From HGM13006 sp964514175 (GTDB lineage Bacteria; Bacillota; Clostridia; Oscillospirales; Oscillospiraceae): DNA of 14,789 nt. The stretch spans positions 1-14,789 of the forward strand of contig CAZEPQ010000043.1 of the NCBI GenBank assembly GCA_964514175.1, given 5' to 3'. Position 1 is the stretch's first letter. Every line of letters begins with the position of its first letter. Shown here piece by piece: positions 1 to 7,350 of the stretch. The notes under the pieces are model-generated. The model had not been told where the DNA came from. It was given only the letters and a program-made list of their open reading frames with translations, and did not search any database. The translations under genes and the position numbers were made by a program.

Positions 1-16
1 TTGATGCCGATAAATT

Positions 17-46
17 TGGGGTGAATGGAGCAATCTGTTCGCCCCA
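17..46. repeat. Imperfect hairpin upstream of rnpA
   Basis: TGGGGTGAA (17-25) can pair with TTCGCCCCA (38-46) through nine pairs, one of them G-T, around a 12-nt loop. It lies in the short non-coding stretch before rnpA, where the rpmH-rnpA spacer would be expected. No clean T-run follows, so an attenuator or processing site is as likely as a terminator. Nothing else is recognisable in positions 1-94. Confidence 0.35.
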
Positions 47-94
47 TACGTTTATTGCCGGTCATTTACAAATTTTTCTCTGAAGGGTTCTGCC

Positions 95-484
95 ATGGTT
101 TCAACCAAATCCCTAAAACAGAATCATCTGTTCCGACGCCTGTACCAGAAGGGCAAGTGTGCTCCCGGACGGTGTCTTGTGGTCTATTGCCGCAAAAACG
201 GCCTGGACTACAACCGCCTCGGTCTCACCGCCGGTACAAAGCTCGGCCACGCCGTGGTACGAAATCGCATCCGCCGCCGCATCCGGGAGGCTTACCGCCT
301 GTCGGAGTCTTCCTATGCCCTGGGCTATGACATTGTCATTGTAGCACGGCATCGGGCCGCGGAGGCTGACTTCCGGGAAATTCAGGACTGTCTTTTGACC
401 CAGTTTGAAAAACTGGGCCTCATCAGAAAGGAGAAGCCCCATGAAGAAGAGCCTTCTGTGGCTGATTCGGTTTTACCGGAGTAA
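95..484 (+). CDS. rnpA: Ribonuclease P protein component
   Basis: This 129-residue protein is the basic protein subunit of RNase P, which binds the catalytic RNA and assists removal of the 5' leader from precursor tRNAs in the cytoplasm. The family signature is visible as RNRIRRRIREAYR at residues 56-68 (the RNR motif), preceded by the typical N-terminal pattern with LxxxxxFRRLYQKG and a central RLGLTAGTKLGHAV segment. Its length is slightly above the usual 110-120 because of an acidic C-terminal tail. The ATG at 95 is preceded by a GAAGGG ribosome site. The gene overlaps yidD by 44 nt, which fits co-transcription with the membrane-insertion genes downstream, as in most Firmicutes. Confidence 0.97.
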   Translation: MVSTKSLKQNHLFRRLYQKGKCAPGRCLVVYCRKNGLDYNRLGLTAGTKLGHAVVRNRIRRRIREAYRLSESSYALGYDIVIVARHRAAEADFREIQDCLLTQFEKLGLIRKEKPHEEEPSVADSVLPE

Positions 485-653
485 GATCTCCCCTGCCTTT
501 CCCCCATCCTGCCGCTTTATCCCCACCTGCTCCGCATATGCTTTGGAGGCCATCGAGAAACATGGCCCCTGGAAGGGCGGCTTTTTGACCATCAAACGGC
601 TCATTCGGTGTAACCCCTTTTACAAGGGAGACCATTATGACCCCGTACCCTGA
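441..653 (+). CDS. yidD: Membrane protein insertion efficiency factor YidD
   Basis: This 70-residue protein matches the YidD family, a small amphipathic membrane-associated protein thought to aid YidC-dependent insertion. It shows the conserved core FYRSKISP at residues 11-18, CRFIPTCSAYALEA at 24-37, and HGPWKGG and RLIRCNPF at 41-60. The three family cysteines are C24, C30 and C57. The start at 441 is preferred over an in-frame ATG at 405 because AAGGAG lies 7 nt upstream (428-433) and because homologous proteins begin with a short basic helix such as MKKSLLWLIRF. It overlaps the end of rnpA by 44 nt and ends 31 nt before yidC. Confidence 0.95.
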   Translation: MKKSLLWLIRFYRSKISPAFPPSCRFIPTCSAYALEAIEKHGPWKGGFLTIKRLIRCNPFYKGDHYDPVP

Positions 654-684
654 GTACGGACCCCTGTTACGTCGGAGGTAACAC

Positions 685-1944
685 ATGAAATATGTTCTTT
701 ATCCCTTCGCCTGGCTGCTGCGTCTGCTTTACGACGTATTCGGCAACTATGGCATCGCACTGATCCTGTTTTCCCTCATTACCAAGCTCATCCTGCTCCC
801 CTTCAACGCAAAAAGTAAGAAGAGCATGATGAAGACCGCCCGTCTGGGCCCCAAACTGAAGGAACTGGAAGCCAAGTGCGGCGACGACAAGATGAAGTAT
901 CAGCAGGAAATGGCCAACCTCTACAAGAAGGAAGGCGTCAGCCCCACCGGCGGTTGCCTCTGGAGCCTGCTCCCCCTGATCCTTCTGATGGCACTGTACT
1001 ATGTCATCCGTCAGCCCATGACCTACCTCATGGGACTTACCGCTGACCAGATCGAAATGATCCGTCAGTTCCTCACCAGCATCAACATTGACCTTTCCAC
1101 CGCCAATGTGGCCTATGAAGAGATCACCATGGCACAGCATGTTTTCACCAACATCGACGCCATCTCCGCCTTCATCCCCGACATTGCCGAGAAGGCCATT
1201 GACTTTACCTTCCTGGGCATCGACCTTTCCCAGATCCCTTCCTGGAGATGGATCATCAACGGCCCCTATGACCTGCCCGGTTTTGGTCTGTTCATCATTC
1301 CCGTCCTTTCCGCTGTTTCCCAGTGGGCCACCATGCAGATATCTCAGAAGCTCAACGGCTCCGTGGCCACCAACGACAAGGGCGAAAAGGACAGTGATGC
1401 TGCCGCTGCCGCGAACCAGAGCATGAAGACCATGACCTGGATGATGCCCTTGTTCTCTCTCTGGATTGGCTTCAACATGCCCGCTTCCATGTGTGTATAC
1501 TGGATTGCACAGGCTGTTTGGAACACCCTCCAGGACAGCATCCTCACTAAACATTATCGCAAGGTCTACGATGCCGAAGATGCCATCAAGCGTGAAAAGG
1601 CTGCCGAAGAGGCTGCCATCGAGGCCGAGAAGGAAGCTCGCCGTGCTGAGCGCCGTGCTGCCAACCCCGAAGGCGTTGCCAACCCCAACACCAGCCGCCG
1701 CAAGGTGAAGAAGCAGCAGAAAGCCCTAGAAGACAACAACGAATTTGCCGGCAAGGGCAAGCTCACCGAAGAGGAAAAGGAAGAATTGCGCCAGCTCGCT
1801 CACGAAAAGGAACTGGCTAAGGGCGGCCTGTCCGGCGACCCCAATCGTCCCTATTCCCGTGGCCGTGCTTACGACCCCAACCGTTATGGCAAGAATTCCG
1901 CAAATACCGCGGAGGAAAAGGAAGAAACTACCGATTCCGAATGA
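685..1944 (+). CDS. yidC: Membrane protein insertase YidC/Oxa1 family
   Basis: This 419-residue insertase places membrane proteins into the cytoplasmic membrane, alone or with SecYEG. Hydrophobic segments fall at about residues 4-40, 92-116, 197-220 and 250-285, the Oxa1 core. K34 within SLITKLILLPF occupies the place of the conserved positively charged residue of the hydrophilic groove, and the cytoplasmic loop NAKSKKSMMK...LGPKLKELEAK follows it. No lipobox is seen at the N-terminus, unlike SpoIIIJ-type proteins of bacilli. The tail from about 290 to 419 is long, highly charged and probably helical (KREKAAEEAA, RRAERRAA), as expected for ribosome contact. GGAGG lies 6 nt before the ATG. jag follows in the same operon. 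Confidence 0.96.
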   Translation: MKYVLYPFAWLLRLLYDVFGNYGIALILFSLITKLILLPFNAKSKKSMMKTARLGPKLKELEAKCGDDKMKYQQEMANLYKKEGVSPTGGCLWSLLPLILLMALYYVIRQPMTYLMGLTADQIEMIRQFLTSINIDLSTANVAYEEITMAQHVFTNIDAISAFIPDIAEKAIDFTFLGIDLSQIPSWRWIINGPYDLPGFGLFIIPVLSAVSQWATMQISQKLNGSVATNDKGEKDSDAAAAANQSMKTMTWMMPLFSLWIGFNMPASMCVYWIAQAVWNTLQDSILTKHYRKVYDAEDAIKREKAAEEAAIEAEKEARRAERRAANPEGVANPNTSRRKVKKQQKALEDNNEFAGKGKLTEEEKEELRQLAHEKELAKGGLSGDPNRPYSRGRAYDPNRYGKNSANTAEEKEETTDSE

Positions 1945-1961
1945 CTGAAATTCGTCAGTCA
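1942..1961. repeat. Inverted repeat overlapping the yidC stop codon
   Basis: TGACTGA (1942-1948) and TCAGTCA (1955-1961) are perfectly complementary around the 6-nt loop AATTCG. The first three bases are the yidC stop codon. No T-run follows, so it is more likely an intercistronic processing or stability element than a terminator. It could also be chance. Confidence 0.45.
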
Positions 1962-1983
1962 GACATAAAGGAGCACAATTTAT

Positions 1984-2820
1984 ATGTTCAAATTCATTGA
2001 AGCCACCGGCAAGACGCTGGATCTGGCCATTCAGGCCGGCCTGGACATGCTCCAGATGGATCGTGACAGCGTCTCTGTGGAGGTACTGGAACAGCCTCGC
2101 TCCGGCTTCTTTGGAATTGGCGCCACCCCTGCAAAGGTCAAGCTCACCTACGAGGTGCCCGATCCCATTCCCGAGAAGAAGCCCGAGCCCGTAAAGCCCC
2201 AGCCCAAGGCAGAAGAGGTCAAGCCTCAGCCCAAGGCAAAGGCCGAAGCCCCCAAGGCAAAACCCCAGCCCAAGCCTCAGCCTAAGACCGAGGCGCCCAA
2301 GGCAGAAGCTCCCAAGCCCGTTTACACTCCCGCTGCCGCAGGCACCGTGGAGGAGCGCATCGAGACCTTTATGAAGGGTCTGCTGGAGCACATGGGCTCC
2401 GATGCTGTCCCCGTTGCCACCAAGACCGGCGAGGATACCTACTCTGTGGAGCTCCAGGGCAACGCACTGGGCATGCTCATTGGACGTCGGGGCGATACCC
2501 TGGACGCCATTCAGCACATCACCAATTACTCCGTGAACCACGGTCAGGGCAAGCGTGTCCGCATCAATGTGGATGCCGAGAACTACCGTCAGAAGCGGGA
2601 AGAATCCCTGGTTCGTCTGGCCAACAAGGTGGCCGGCAAGGTGGTCAAGTCCCATCGGAACATCACCCTGGAACCCATGAACGCTTACGAGCGTCATGTG
2701 ATCCACGCTGCTCTGCAGGACTACCCCGATGTCACCACCTATTCCACCGGCACCGAACCCGGCCGCCGCATCGTGGTTGCCTACAGCCGCTACCGCAGCG
2801 TCCCCGCTGACGAGGACTAA
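1984..2820 (+). CDS. jag: Jag/KhpB RNA-binding protein (Jag-N, KH, R3H)
   Basis: This 278-residue cytoplasmic protein is the Jag (KhpB/EloR) RNA-binding protein, which in Firmicutes works with KhpA and affects cell elongation and envelope functions. Residues 1-57 form the Jag-N domain, with the SGFFGIG motif at 40-46. Residues 60-115 are a low-complexity linker rich in Pro, Lys, Ala and Glu with repeated PQPKA and EAPKA units. The KH domain follows (about 122-198) with the GxxG loop IGRRGD at 166-171. The R3H domain is at about 205-269, with R237 and H241 of the RxxxH motif. AAGGAG lies upstream of the ATG at a rather long spacing of about 10 nt. It is the last gene of the rnpA-yidC operon. 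Confidence 0.95.
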   Translation: MFKFIEATGKTLDLAIQAGLDMLQMDRDSVSVEVLEQPRSGFFGIGATPAKVKLTYEVPDPIPEKKPEPVKPQPKAEEVKPQPKAKAEAPKAKPQPKPQPKTEAPKAEAPKPVYTPAAAGTVEERIETFMKGLLEHMGSDAVPVATKTGEDTYSVELQGNALGMLIGRRGDTLDAIQHITNYSVNHGQGKRVRINVDAENYRQKREESLVRLANKVAGKVVKSHRNITLEPMNAYERHVIHAALQDYPDVTTYSTGTEPGRRIVVAYSRYRSVPADED

Positions 2821-2830
2821 TTTAAACCGA

Positions 2831-2862
2831 AACTCCGTCAATGCAGATTGGCGGAGTTTTTT
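2831..2862 (+). terminator. Rho-independent terminator after jag
   Basis: A 12-bp stem (2831-2842 with 2847-2858, one G-T pair) encloses the tetraloop GCAG and runs into TTTTTT ending at 2862. It starts 10 nt after the jag stop codon and separates the rnpA-jag operon from the next promoter. Confidence 0.9.
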
Positions 2863-2900
2863 AATTCCACAGAATCTTCCATAGAATCACAAAATAATTC

Positions 2901-2931
2901 TTGACTCCGCAATTACTGTAGAACGTACAAT
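2901..2931 (+). promoter_or_regulatory. MerR-type promoter P1 (19-bp spacer)
   Basis: The -35 TTGACT (2901-2906) and -10 TACAAT (2926-2931) are separated by 19 bp. This overlong spacing is typical of promoters that MerR-family activators bind and untwist. The spacer contains the core AATTACTGTAGA that is shared, with changes, by P2 and P3. AGGAGG begins at 2940 and the ATG is at 2953, so a start about 7 nt after the -10 gives a leader of only about 15 nt. It drives the DUF4129-like membrane protein gene. Confidence 0.8.
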
Positions 2932-2952
2932 GGTTGCACAGGAGGTGGTACT

Positions 2953-4179
2953 ATGGGCCGAATTCGTGGAATCTTACTATCTGCCGCAGGCAGCTTTGGT
3001 CTGGGCTTGATCCTTTGCCGGATCTGGAACCTTCCGGCGCAGAGTGTGGGAGTGTTCCTGCTGGCAGGCATTATGGGTGCCAGCGCCGGCGCCTTCGCCA
3101 CAGGGCGGGATACAAAAATCGGCATGGCAGCCATGATCCCGGCGGCACTCGCAAGCGCATTCCCGGCAATTTGGTTGTTGGGCGGCTATCTGAAGCCCCT
3201 GGTCACGGTGGGCATTTGTCTGCTGACTTTGGGCGCACTGACCGCCTCCGGCTATGGATTTTACGGCCCCCTGGGGGTATGGAGCACCTTGGCGGCGGGT
3301 CTTTCCCTGTTTGCTGCCCGGGCCTACGGCAGTGCCTGGGAGATGAGTGCCTGCATCACGGCAGTTTCCGCCCTGCTTTTAACGCTGGACGGCTTTCGGG
3401 ACAGCTCCATGCGGATCAGCCAGCACAAAAACCGCAGCTATCGGAACATTGGAAATCCCGCCAAAATTCAGCAGCACAGTCTGATTCTGGTGCTGATCTT
3501 CCTGGGCATCGCTGTGGCGGTGACGCTGGTATTCTGGAGCCTGAAAACCGCCGCTGCCGCCGGTGTGCGGGCTTTGATAAACAGCGGATCTCCCGTGGTG
3601 GAAGAATATATGACCTGGCTCAAGGCAGTCATGGCCGCATTCCAGGCGTGGCTCCGCTCCATTTTGCACACCCGTAGCGGGGAGGGCAACGGCGGCGGCG
3701 ACAATTCCCGGGATGACGGCTGGGCACGATTGAATTATGTAGGCTCTGCCGTGTCTACCATGGTCATGGTGGCCTGCTTTATAGCTGCCTGTGTTCTGGT
3801 GACCCTGTGCATCGGTGGACTTTTCCTCCGCAACCGCATGAAAACAAAAAAGGCCGAAGAAATCGTGGATTACGAGGATTATGTAGAAAAGCTGGAGCGG
3901 CCTGGGCTGCTGCGCCGCTGGCGCGATCGGAAGAACAAGCAGAAAATCCGGGACTTTGAAAGCCCCGCCATGAAGATTCGATATATATTCCAGCAGATGC
4001 TTCGCAAAAAAGCCCGGGAAGACGGCACTGCCATTATTAAGACCCCAAACGAGCTTTTGGATCCCTCCGTCTCCGACGAAGACATCCTTGTGGCAACCTA
4101 TAACCGGGTAAAATACGGAAATCGTGATGTAACCCCGGAAGAATTGGAGGCTGCGGAGCGATATTTCAAAAATTTATAG
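2953..4179 (+). CDS. Polytopic membrane protein with DUF4129/TgpA-like C-terminus
   Basis: This 408-residue protein has about six closely spaced hydrophobic segments in residues 6-146, a seventh at about 176-197, and an eighth at about 267-293 after a Gly/Asp-rich, probably external loop (240-256). A charged, presumably cytoplasmic C-terminal domain follows. Its end, with EDILVATYNRVKYGNRDVTP at 376-395 and EELEAAERYFKNL after it, resembles the DUF4129 tail found in TgpA-type transglutaminase-like membrane proteins. No transglutaminase Cys-His-Asp core is evident. A strong AGGAGGTGG site precedes the ATG. It is the only non-regulator gene behind one of the three 19-bp-spacer promoters, so it is a candidate target of the MerR proteins beside it. 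No clear terminator separates it from P2. The function is unknown and the DUF4129 assignment is from pattern only. Confidence 0.8.
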   Translation: MGRIRGILLSAAGSFGLGLILCRIWNLPAQSVGVFLLAGIMGASAGAFATGRDTKIGMAAMIPAALASAFPAIWLLGGYLKPLVTVGICLLTLGALTASGYGFYGPLGVWSTLAAGLSLFAARAYGSAWEMSACITAVSALLLTLDGFRDSSMRISQHKNRSYRNIGNPAKIQQHSLILVLIFLGIAVAVTLVFWSLKTAAAAGVRALINSGSPVVEEYMTWLKAVMAAFQAWLRSILHTRSGEGNGGGDNSRDDGWARLNYVGSAVSTMVMVACFIAACVLVTLCIGGLFLRNRMKTKKAEEIVDYEDYVEKLERPGLLRRWRDRKNKQKIRDFESPAMKIRYIFQQMLRKKAREDGTAIIKTPNELLDPSVSDEDILVATYNRVKYGNRDVTPEELEAAERYFKNL

Positions 4180-4198
4180 AAAAATCCGCAAATTTTAC

Positions 4199-4229
4199 TT
4201 GACTCCCCAATTACTGTGGATGGTAGCAT
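4199..4229 (+). promoter_or_regulatory. MerR-type promoter P2 (19-bp spacer)
   Basis: TTGACT (4199-4204) and TAGCAT (4224-4229) are 19 bp apart. The spacer core AATTACTGTGGATGG is nearly the same as in P1. AGGAGGTG lies at 4236-4243 and the ATG at 4251, the same promoter-to-ATG distance as P1 and P3. The -10 is weak, which fits dependence on an activator. It probably drives the first propeller-bearing MerR gene, giving autoregulation. Confidence 0.78.
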
Positions 4230-4250
4230 AGCCCCAGGAGGTGCAGAAAC

Positions 4251-5714
4251 ATGAAGATTAAAGACGTGATCTCAAAGACCGGCCTGCCGGAAAACACCAT
4301 TCGATTTTACGAAAGCCGGGGCCTCGTGGAGACCACCACAGAGCGCCGAAACGGACGAACCTACCACGAATTCTCAGAAGAGAGCGTTCAGGATCTGCAG
4401 CAGATCATCATTTTGCGGAAGGCCGGGTTCTCCATTGAGGAGATTTTAAAGATGCAGCGGCATCCCGGGGATATTCCCACCGTGGTGGAACGCTATCAGC
4501 AGCGGCTCAAAGAGGAGCACGAAATCGGACAGCGGCTTTCCACCGACGAAACACTCCCCCAGGCGGAAAACTGGCACGAGCTCAGTCGGAAGACAGAGCG
4601 GGCCATGACCAGGATTCAGAACTACGAATCCCCCCTTCGATTTGGACAATACGACCCGGAGAGCGAGACCGAGAAGCGGGCCGCCATTTCTTCCTACCGC
4701 AAAAAGGCCAAAATAAAGGATAATCTCTTGCTGTTCATTACCATTGGTTTGGGCATTATCTGTCTTGCACTGGTGATCGTTTTGACGCTGATGATAAAAA
4801 AGGATGTTGAGACTGTACCGGCTCCCTCCGGCACCACGGAGGGCTGGATCTACTATCGGACAGACAACAGCCTTACCCGGTGCAAGGAGGACGGCACCGA
4901 AAAGGAAGTGATCTACGAAAGCAGTACCACCTATAACAACATTTCGTATATCGTAGATGATGAAAAAATCTATATTTTAGATGACGGTTATCTATATTCC
5001 ATCAACGCCGATGGCAGCGGACTTCACGAATATCCGGCGGAGATCTACTCGACCTACACCCATGAAACAATAATTGGCATGGGCAGTACGTTTGCGCTGT
5101 ACGAAGACTGCATCTATGTGGGGCAGCATCAGTCCGGCACCTTTGGCGGCACAATCGCCCTGACCAAAGTTCCGGTGGATGGCAGCAAGCAGGAAAAAAT
5201 CAATGTGGACATTTCCGGCATGCTGAGAACCCAAGGCTGCATTTGGGACGGCAAGCTGTATCTGTACAGCACCTATGCGGACAGCTACGAGCCAGAGGTC
5301 TATATGTCAAAAATCGACATTTATGACCTCGAAACCGAAAAGCGTATTGAAACGCTGGAGGGAGACTTCGCCACCTGTCTGGCAATTGCCCTGTGCTTTG
5401 ACGAGGATGAGGGATATTTCTACCGAACCGTAGAAAACACGGGAACGTTGGAATATACGGGAACTGAGCTGATCCGTGTAACACCGGAAAATCCGGAGGG
5501 CGAAGTGATCTCCACCGGGGAAGACCTGATTTGCAAAATGTACGAAAACTATCTCATAAAGGCCCAGGATCAGCAAGGACTGCTGACAAATATATATGTA
5601 GAAAACCTGGAAACCGGAGCAACCAAAAAGCTGAATGTAAACAACTATTTTGACGTAGAGTGTACCCCCTTGGGCATTGTGAGCAATTCCGGCGAATTTA
5701 TCCCTTACCCCTAG
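4251..5714 (+). CDS. Membrane-anchored MerR regulator with extracytoplasmic beta-propeller (paralogue 1)
   Basis: This 487-residue protein begins with a MerR winged-helix DNA-binding domain (residues 1-70: MKIKDVISKTG, NTIRFYESRGLV, ERRNGRTYHEF, LRKAGFSIEEIL) and a helical dimerisation segment to about 120. A conserved juxtamembrane stretch follows (YESPLRFGQ at 125-133), then one strong transmembrane helix at 158-182 with basic residues on the inner side (YRKKAKIKD). The rest (about 187-487) has repeated motifs such as GWIYYRTDN, KIYILDDGYLYSINADGSG and CIYVGQ, typical of DUF5050/TolB-like beta-propellers. By the positive-inside rule this part is outside the cell. It would act as a one-component sensor, DNA-binding inside and sensing outside, like the architecture of ToxR or CadC. 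It ends in EFIPYP, as its downstream paralogue ends in EYIPYP. The propeller half looks more AT-rich than the rnpA-jag genes. The ligand is unknown. Confidence 0.88.
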   Translation: MKIKDVISKTGLPENTIRFYESRGLVETTTERRNGRTYHEFSEESVQDLQQIIILRKAGFSIEEILKMQRHPGDIPTVVERYQQRLKEEHEIGQRLSTDETLPQAENWHELSRKTERAMTRIQNYESPLRFGQYDPESETEKRAAISSYRKKAKIKDNLLLFITIGLGIICLALVIVLTLMIKKDVETVPAPSGTTEGWIYYRTDNSLTRCKEDGTEKEVIYESSTTYNNISYIVDDEKIYILDDGYLYSINADGSGLHEYPAEIYSTYTHETIIGMGSTFALYEDCIYVGQHQSGTFGGTIALTKVPVDGSKQEKINVDISGMLRTQGCIWDGKLYLYSTYADSYEPEVYMSKIDIYDLETEKRIETLEGDFATCLAIALCFDEDEGYFYRTVENTGTLEYTGTELIRVTPENPEGEVISTGEDLICKMYENYLIKAQDQQGLLTNIYVENLETGATKKLNVNNYFDVECTPLGIVSNSGEFIPYP

Positions 5715-5725
5715 ACAAAACGCCC

Positions 5726-5762
5726 AAAACCTTCCGCAGATTCGCACTGCGGAAGGTTTTTT
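5726..5762 (+). terminator. Rho-independent terminator after MerR paralogue 1
   Basis: A 14-bp perfect stem (5726-5739 with 5747-5760, core CCTTCCGCAG/CTGCGGAAGG) around a 7-nt loop runs into T6 ending at 5762. It lies 11 nt after the stop codon and just upstream of P3, so the two MerR paralogues are separate transcription units. Confidence 0.92.
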
Positions 5763-5783
5763 CTGGTTTTTTTCATATTTTTC

Positions 5784-5814
5784 TTGACTCCGTAACGACT
5801 GTAGAGTGTATGAT
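5784..5814 (+). promoter_or_regulatory. MerR-type promoter P3 (19-bp spacer)
   Basis: TTGACT (5784-5789) and TATGAT (5809-5814) are 19 bp apart. This copy shows the clearest dyad: ACTC at 5787-5790 and GAGT at 5804-5807, with the inner GACTGTAGAG shared with P1. AGGAGG is at 5821-5826 and the ATG at 5836. The distance from the -35 to this ATG equals that in P1 and P2, which supports both the promoter call and the choice of start codon. Confidence 0.82.
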
Positions 5815-5835
5815 GTCCTCAGGAGGCGATGCCTG

Positions 5836-7341
5836 ATGAAGATGAAGGAAGTAATTATGTTAACCGGAATCCCGGAACGGACCATCCGGTTTTATGAGGA
5901 ACGGGGTATGCTCCAAGTTCCCACCGAGCGGCGGAATGGTCGGACCTATCACGAATTCACGGAGGAAAATGTTCAGGAACTGAAGCAGATCGTGATCCTG
6001 AGAAAGGCCCGGTTCTCCCTAGACGAAATTCTGGAGATGCAGAAGCACCCGGAAAAGATCGAATCCATCGTGGAAGCAAATTTCACCCGGCTGGACAACG
6101 AAATGGCGGAGCTGGAAAAGCTGACTCAGGACGGGAGCCTGAAGGACGCCGCCGACTGGGCGGAACTGAGCCAAAAGGCAGAACACGCCCTGCGAGCCAT
6201 TCCCGGCTATGTCTCTCCCCTTCGATTTGGGCAGGGCGATGCGGAAAGCCCGGAGGAAAAGCAGGAGGCCATTGCGGCCTATCGAAAGAACACCATCACC
6301 AGGGACCACATTTTGCTGTATGTGTTCCTGGGGCTGGCCCTGTTCTTTCTGGCTATGGCGGTGGTCTTTGGTGTGCTGCTGTATCAGGCCAGCCGTGAGG
6401 CTCCCACCGCCCCGGCTTCGGCTATGACGGATGCCGTTCCGGCCCCCTCCGGCACCACAGAGGGCTATACTTATTACCAGTTGGATCGGTGCATTGCCAG
6501 GGCCAATGAGAACGGCACCGAGGAAGAGATCATCTACGAAAGCGCAACGGAAAACTCCGTAATCCAATTCCTTGTAGAGACGGACAAGCTCTACATTCTG
6601 GATGATTCCCGGCTGTTTTCCGTTAACGCCGACGGCACAGGGCTATATGAATACGCCGCGGAAGTGCTGCCGGAATACTATAATGGAGGCAGCGGGGGTT
6701 GGCTCTGGGATATTTTTCTGTTTTATCAGGACAGCCTCTTTGTGATCCAGCAGGATAGCCCCCATGAAATGGCTGTAGTGCGAGTTCCGGCGGACGGCGG
6801 AACTCAGAAAGAACTGGACATTGACCTGGCGAGCCTGAGTAACCTCTGCGGCTGGATCTGGGAGGAAACCCTCTATGTCTACGGGGTGGATACCGACCTG
6901 GAGTATCTCTCCGAGGATGAGACCCAGTTTACTTCTTCCACTTCATCCGTAATCATCACCTATAATTTGACCCAAGACGAACTGATCGCATCCACCAGTG
7001 GGGACTTCATTACCGATTGTGCCAACGGCCTGTATTTCGGTGCGGAGGAAGGATATTTCTACAACGGCAATCAAACCATCCCAGGGACCTATGAAATCAT
7101 CCGTGTGACCCCCTCAAACCTGGCCGGTGAAAGCTTCAGACAGTACGAGGACGTGATCTGGACGGTCTATGAAGACTGGGTGATCCTTGGCACAGAGGTG
7201 GAGGGCACCATTATCAATTTCCGCCTGGAGAATATGGAGACCGGGTCCAGCGTGGATTTGGGCGAAAGAATTCCCCTTACCCTGAACTTCACACCGCGTG
7301 GTCTGCGGATGGCACCGGGCGAATATATCCCCTATCCATGA
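5836..7341 (+). CDS. Membrane-anchored MerR regulator with extracytoplasmic beta-propeller (paralogue 2)
   Basis: This 501-residue protein is colinear with its upstream neighbour. It has a MerR winged helix at 1-70 (MKMKEVIMLTG, RTIRFYEERGML, ERRNGRTYHEF, LRKARFSLDEIL), a dimerisation helix, the juxtamembrane motif SPLRFGQGD at 127-135, one transmembrane helix at about 158-183, and a predicted external beta-propeller from about 200. The linker VPAPSGTTEG before the propeller is also in paralogue 1 (as VPAPSGTTEGW), and both end in IPYP. A longer in-frame ORF starts at 5806, inside the promoter, so 5836 is chosen: it fits the ribosome site and aligns residue by residue with paralogue 1. The two genes are a tandem duplication whose sensor halves have diverged more than their DNA-binding halves, so they may sense different ligands but share operators. 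Confidence 0.88.
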   Translation: MKMKEVIMLTGIPERTIRFYEERGMLQVPTERRNGRTYHEFTEENVQELKQIVILRKARFSLDEILEMQKHPEKIESIVEANFTRLDNEMAELEKLTQDGSLKDAADWAELSQKAEHALRAIPGYVSPLRFGQGDAESPEEKQEAIAAYRKNTITRDHILLYVFLGLALFFLAMAVVFGVLLYQASREAPTAPASAMTDAVPAPSGTTEGYTYYQLDRCIARANENGTEEEIIYESATENSVIQFLVETDKLYILDDSRLFSVNADGTGLYEYAAEVLPEYYNGGSGGWLWDIFLFYQDSLFVIQQDSPHEMAVVRVPADGGTQKELDIDLASLSNLCGWIWEETLYVYGVDTDLEYLSEDETQFTSSTSSVIITYNLTQDELIASTSGDFITDCANGLYFGAEEGYFYNGNQTIPGTYEIIRVTPSNLAGESFRQYEDVIWTVYEDWVILGTEVEGTIINFRLENMETGSSVDLGERIPLTLNFTPRGLRMAPGEYIPYP

Positions 7342-7350
7342 TACGCAAAA

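Noticed and set aside
441..484. rnpA-yidD overlap as a possible frameshift or fusion
   Set aside because: Both proteins are complete and the 44-nt overlap with an internal ribosome site is a normal arrangement for this pair.
667..1554. Long open frame on the - strand opposite yidC
   Set aside because: It lies fully antisense to a clear yidC gene, has no family motif and has a Gly/His-rich composition typical of a shadow frame in a GC-rich gene.
1726..2841. 371-codon open frame on the - strand opposite jag
   Set aside because: It is antisense to jag with its KH and R3H motifs. The repetitive Gly/Leu text mirrors the Pro/Lys/Ala linker of Jag.
4180..4198. AAAATTT/AAATTTT inverted repeat before P2 as a terminator
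   Set aside because: The stem is all A-T and lacks a T-run, so it is too weak to support a terminator call.
5806..5835. Upstream in-frame start for MerR paralogue 2
   Set aside because: That ATG overlaps the -10 and the predicted transcription start of P3. The ATG at 5836 fits the ribosome site, the paralogue alignment and the 52-nt cassette length.
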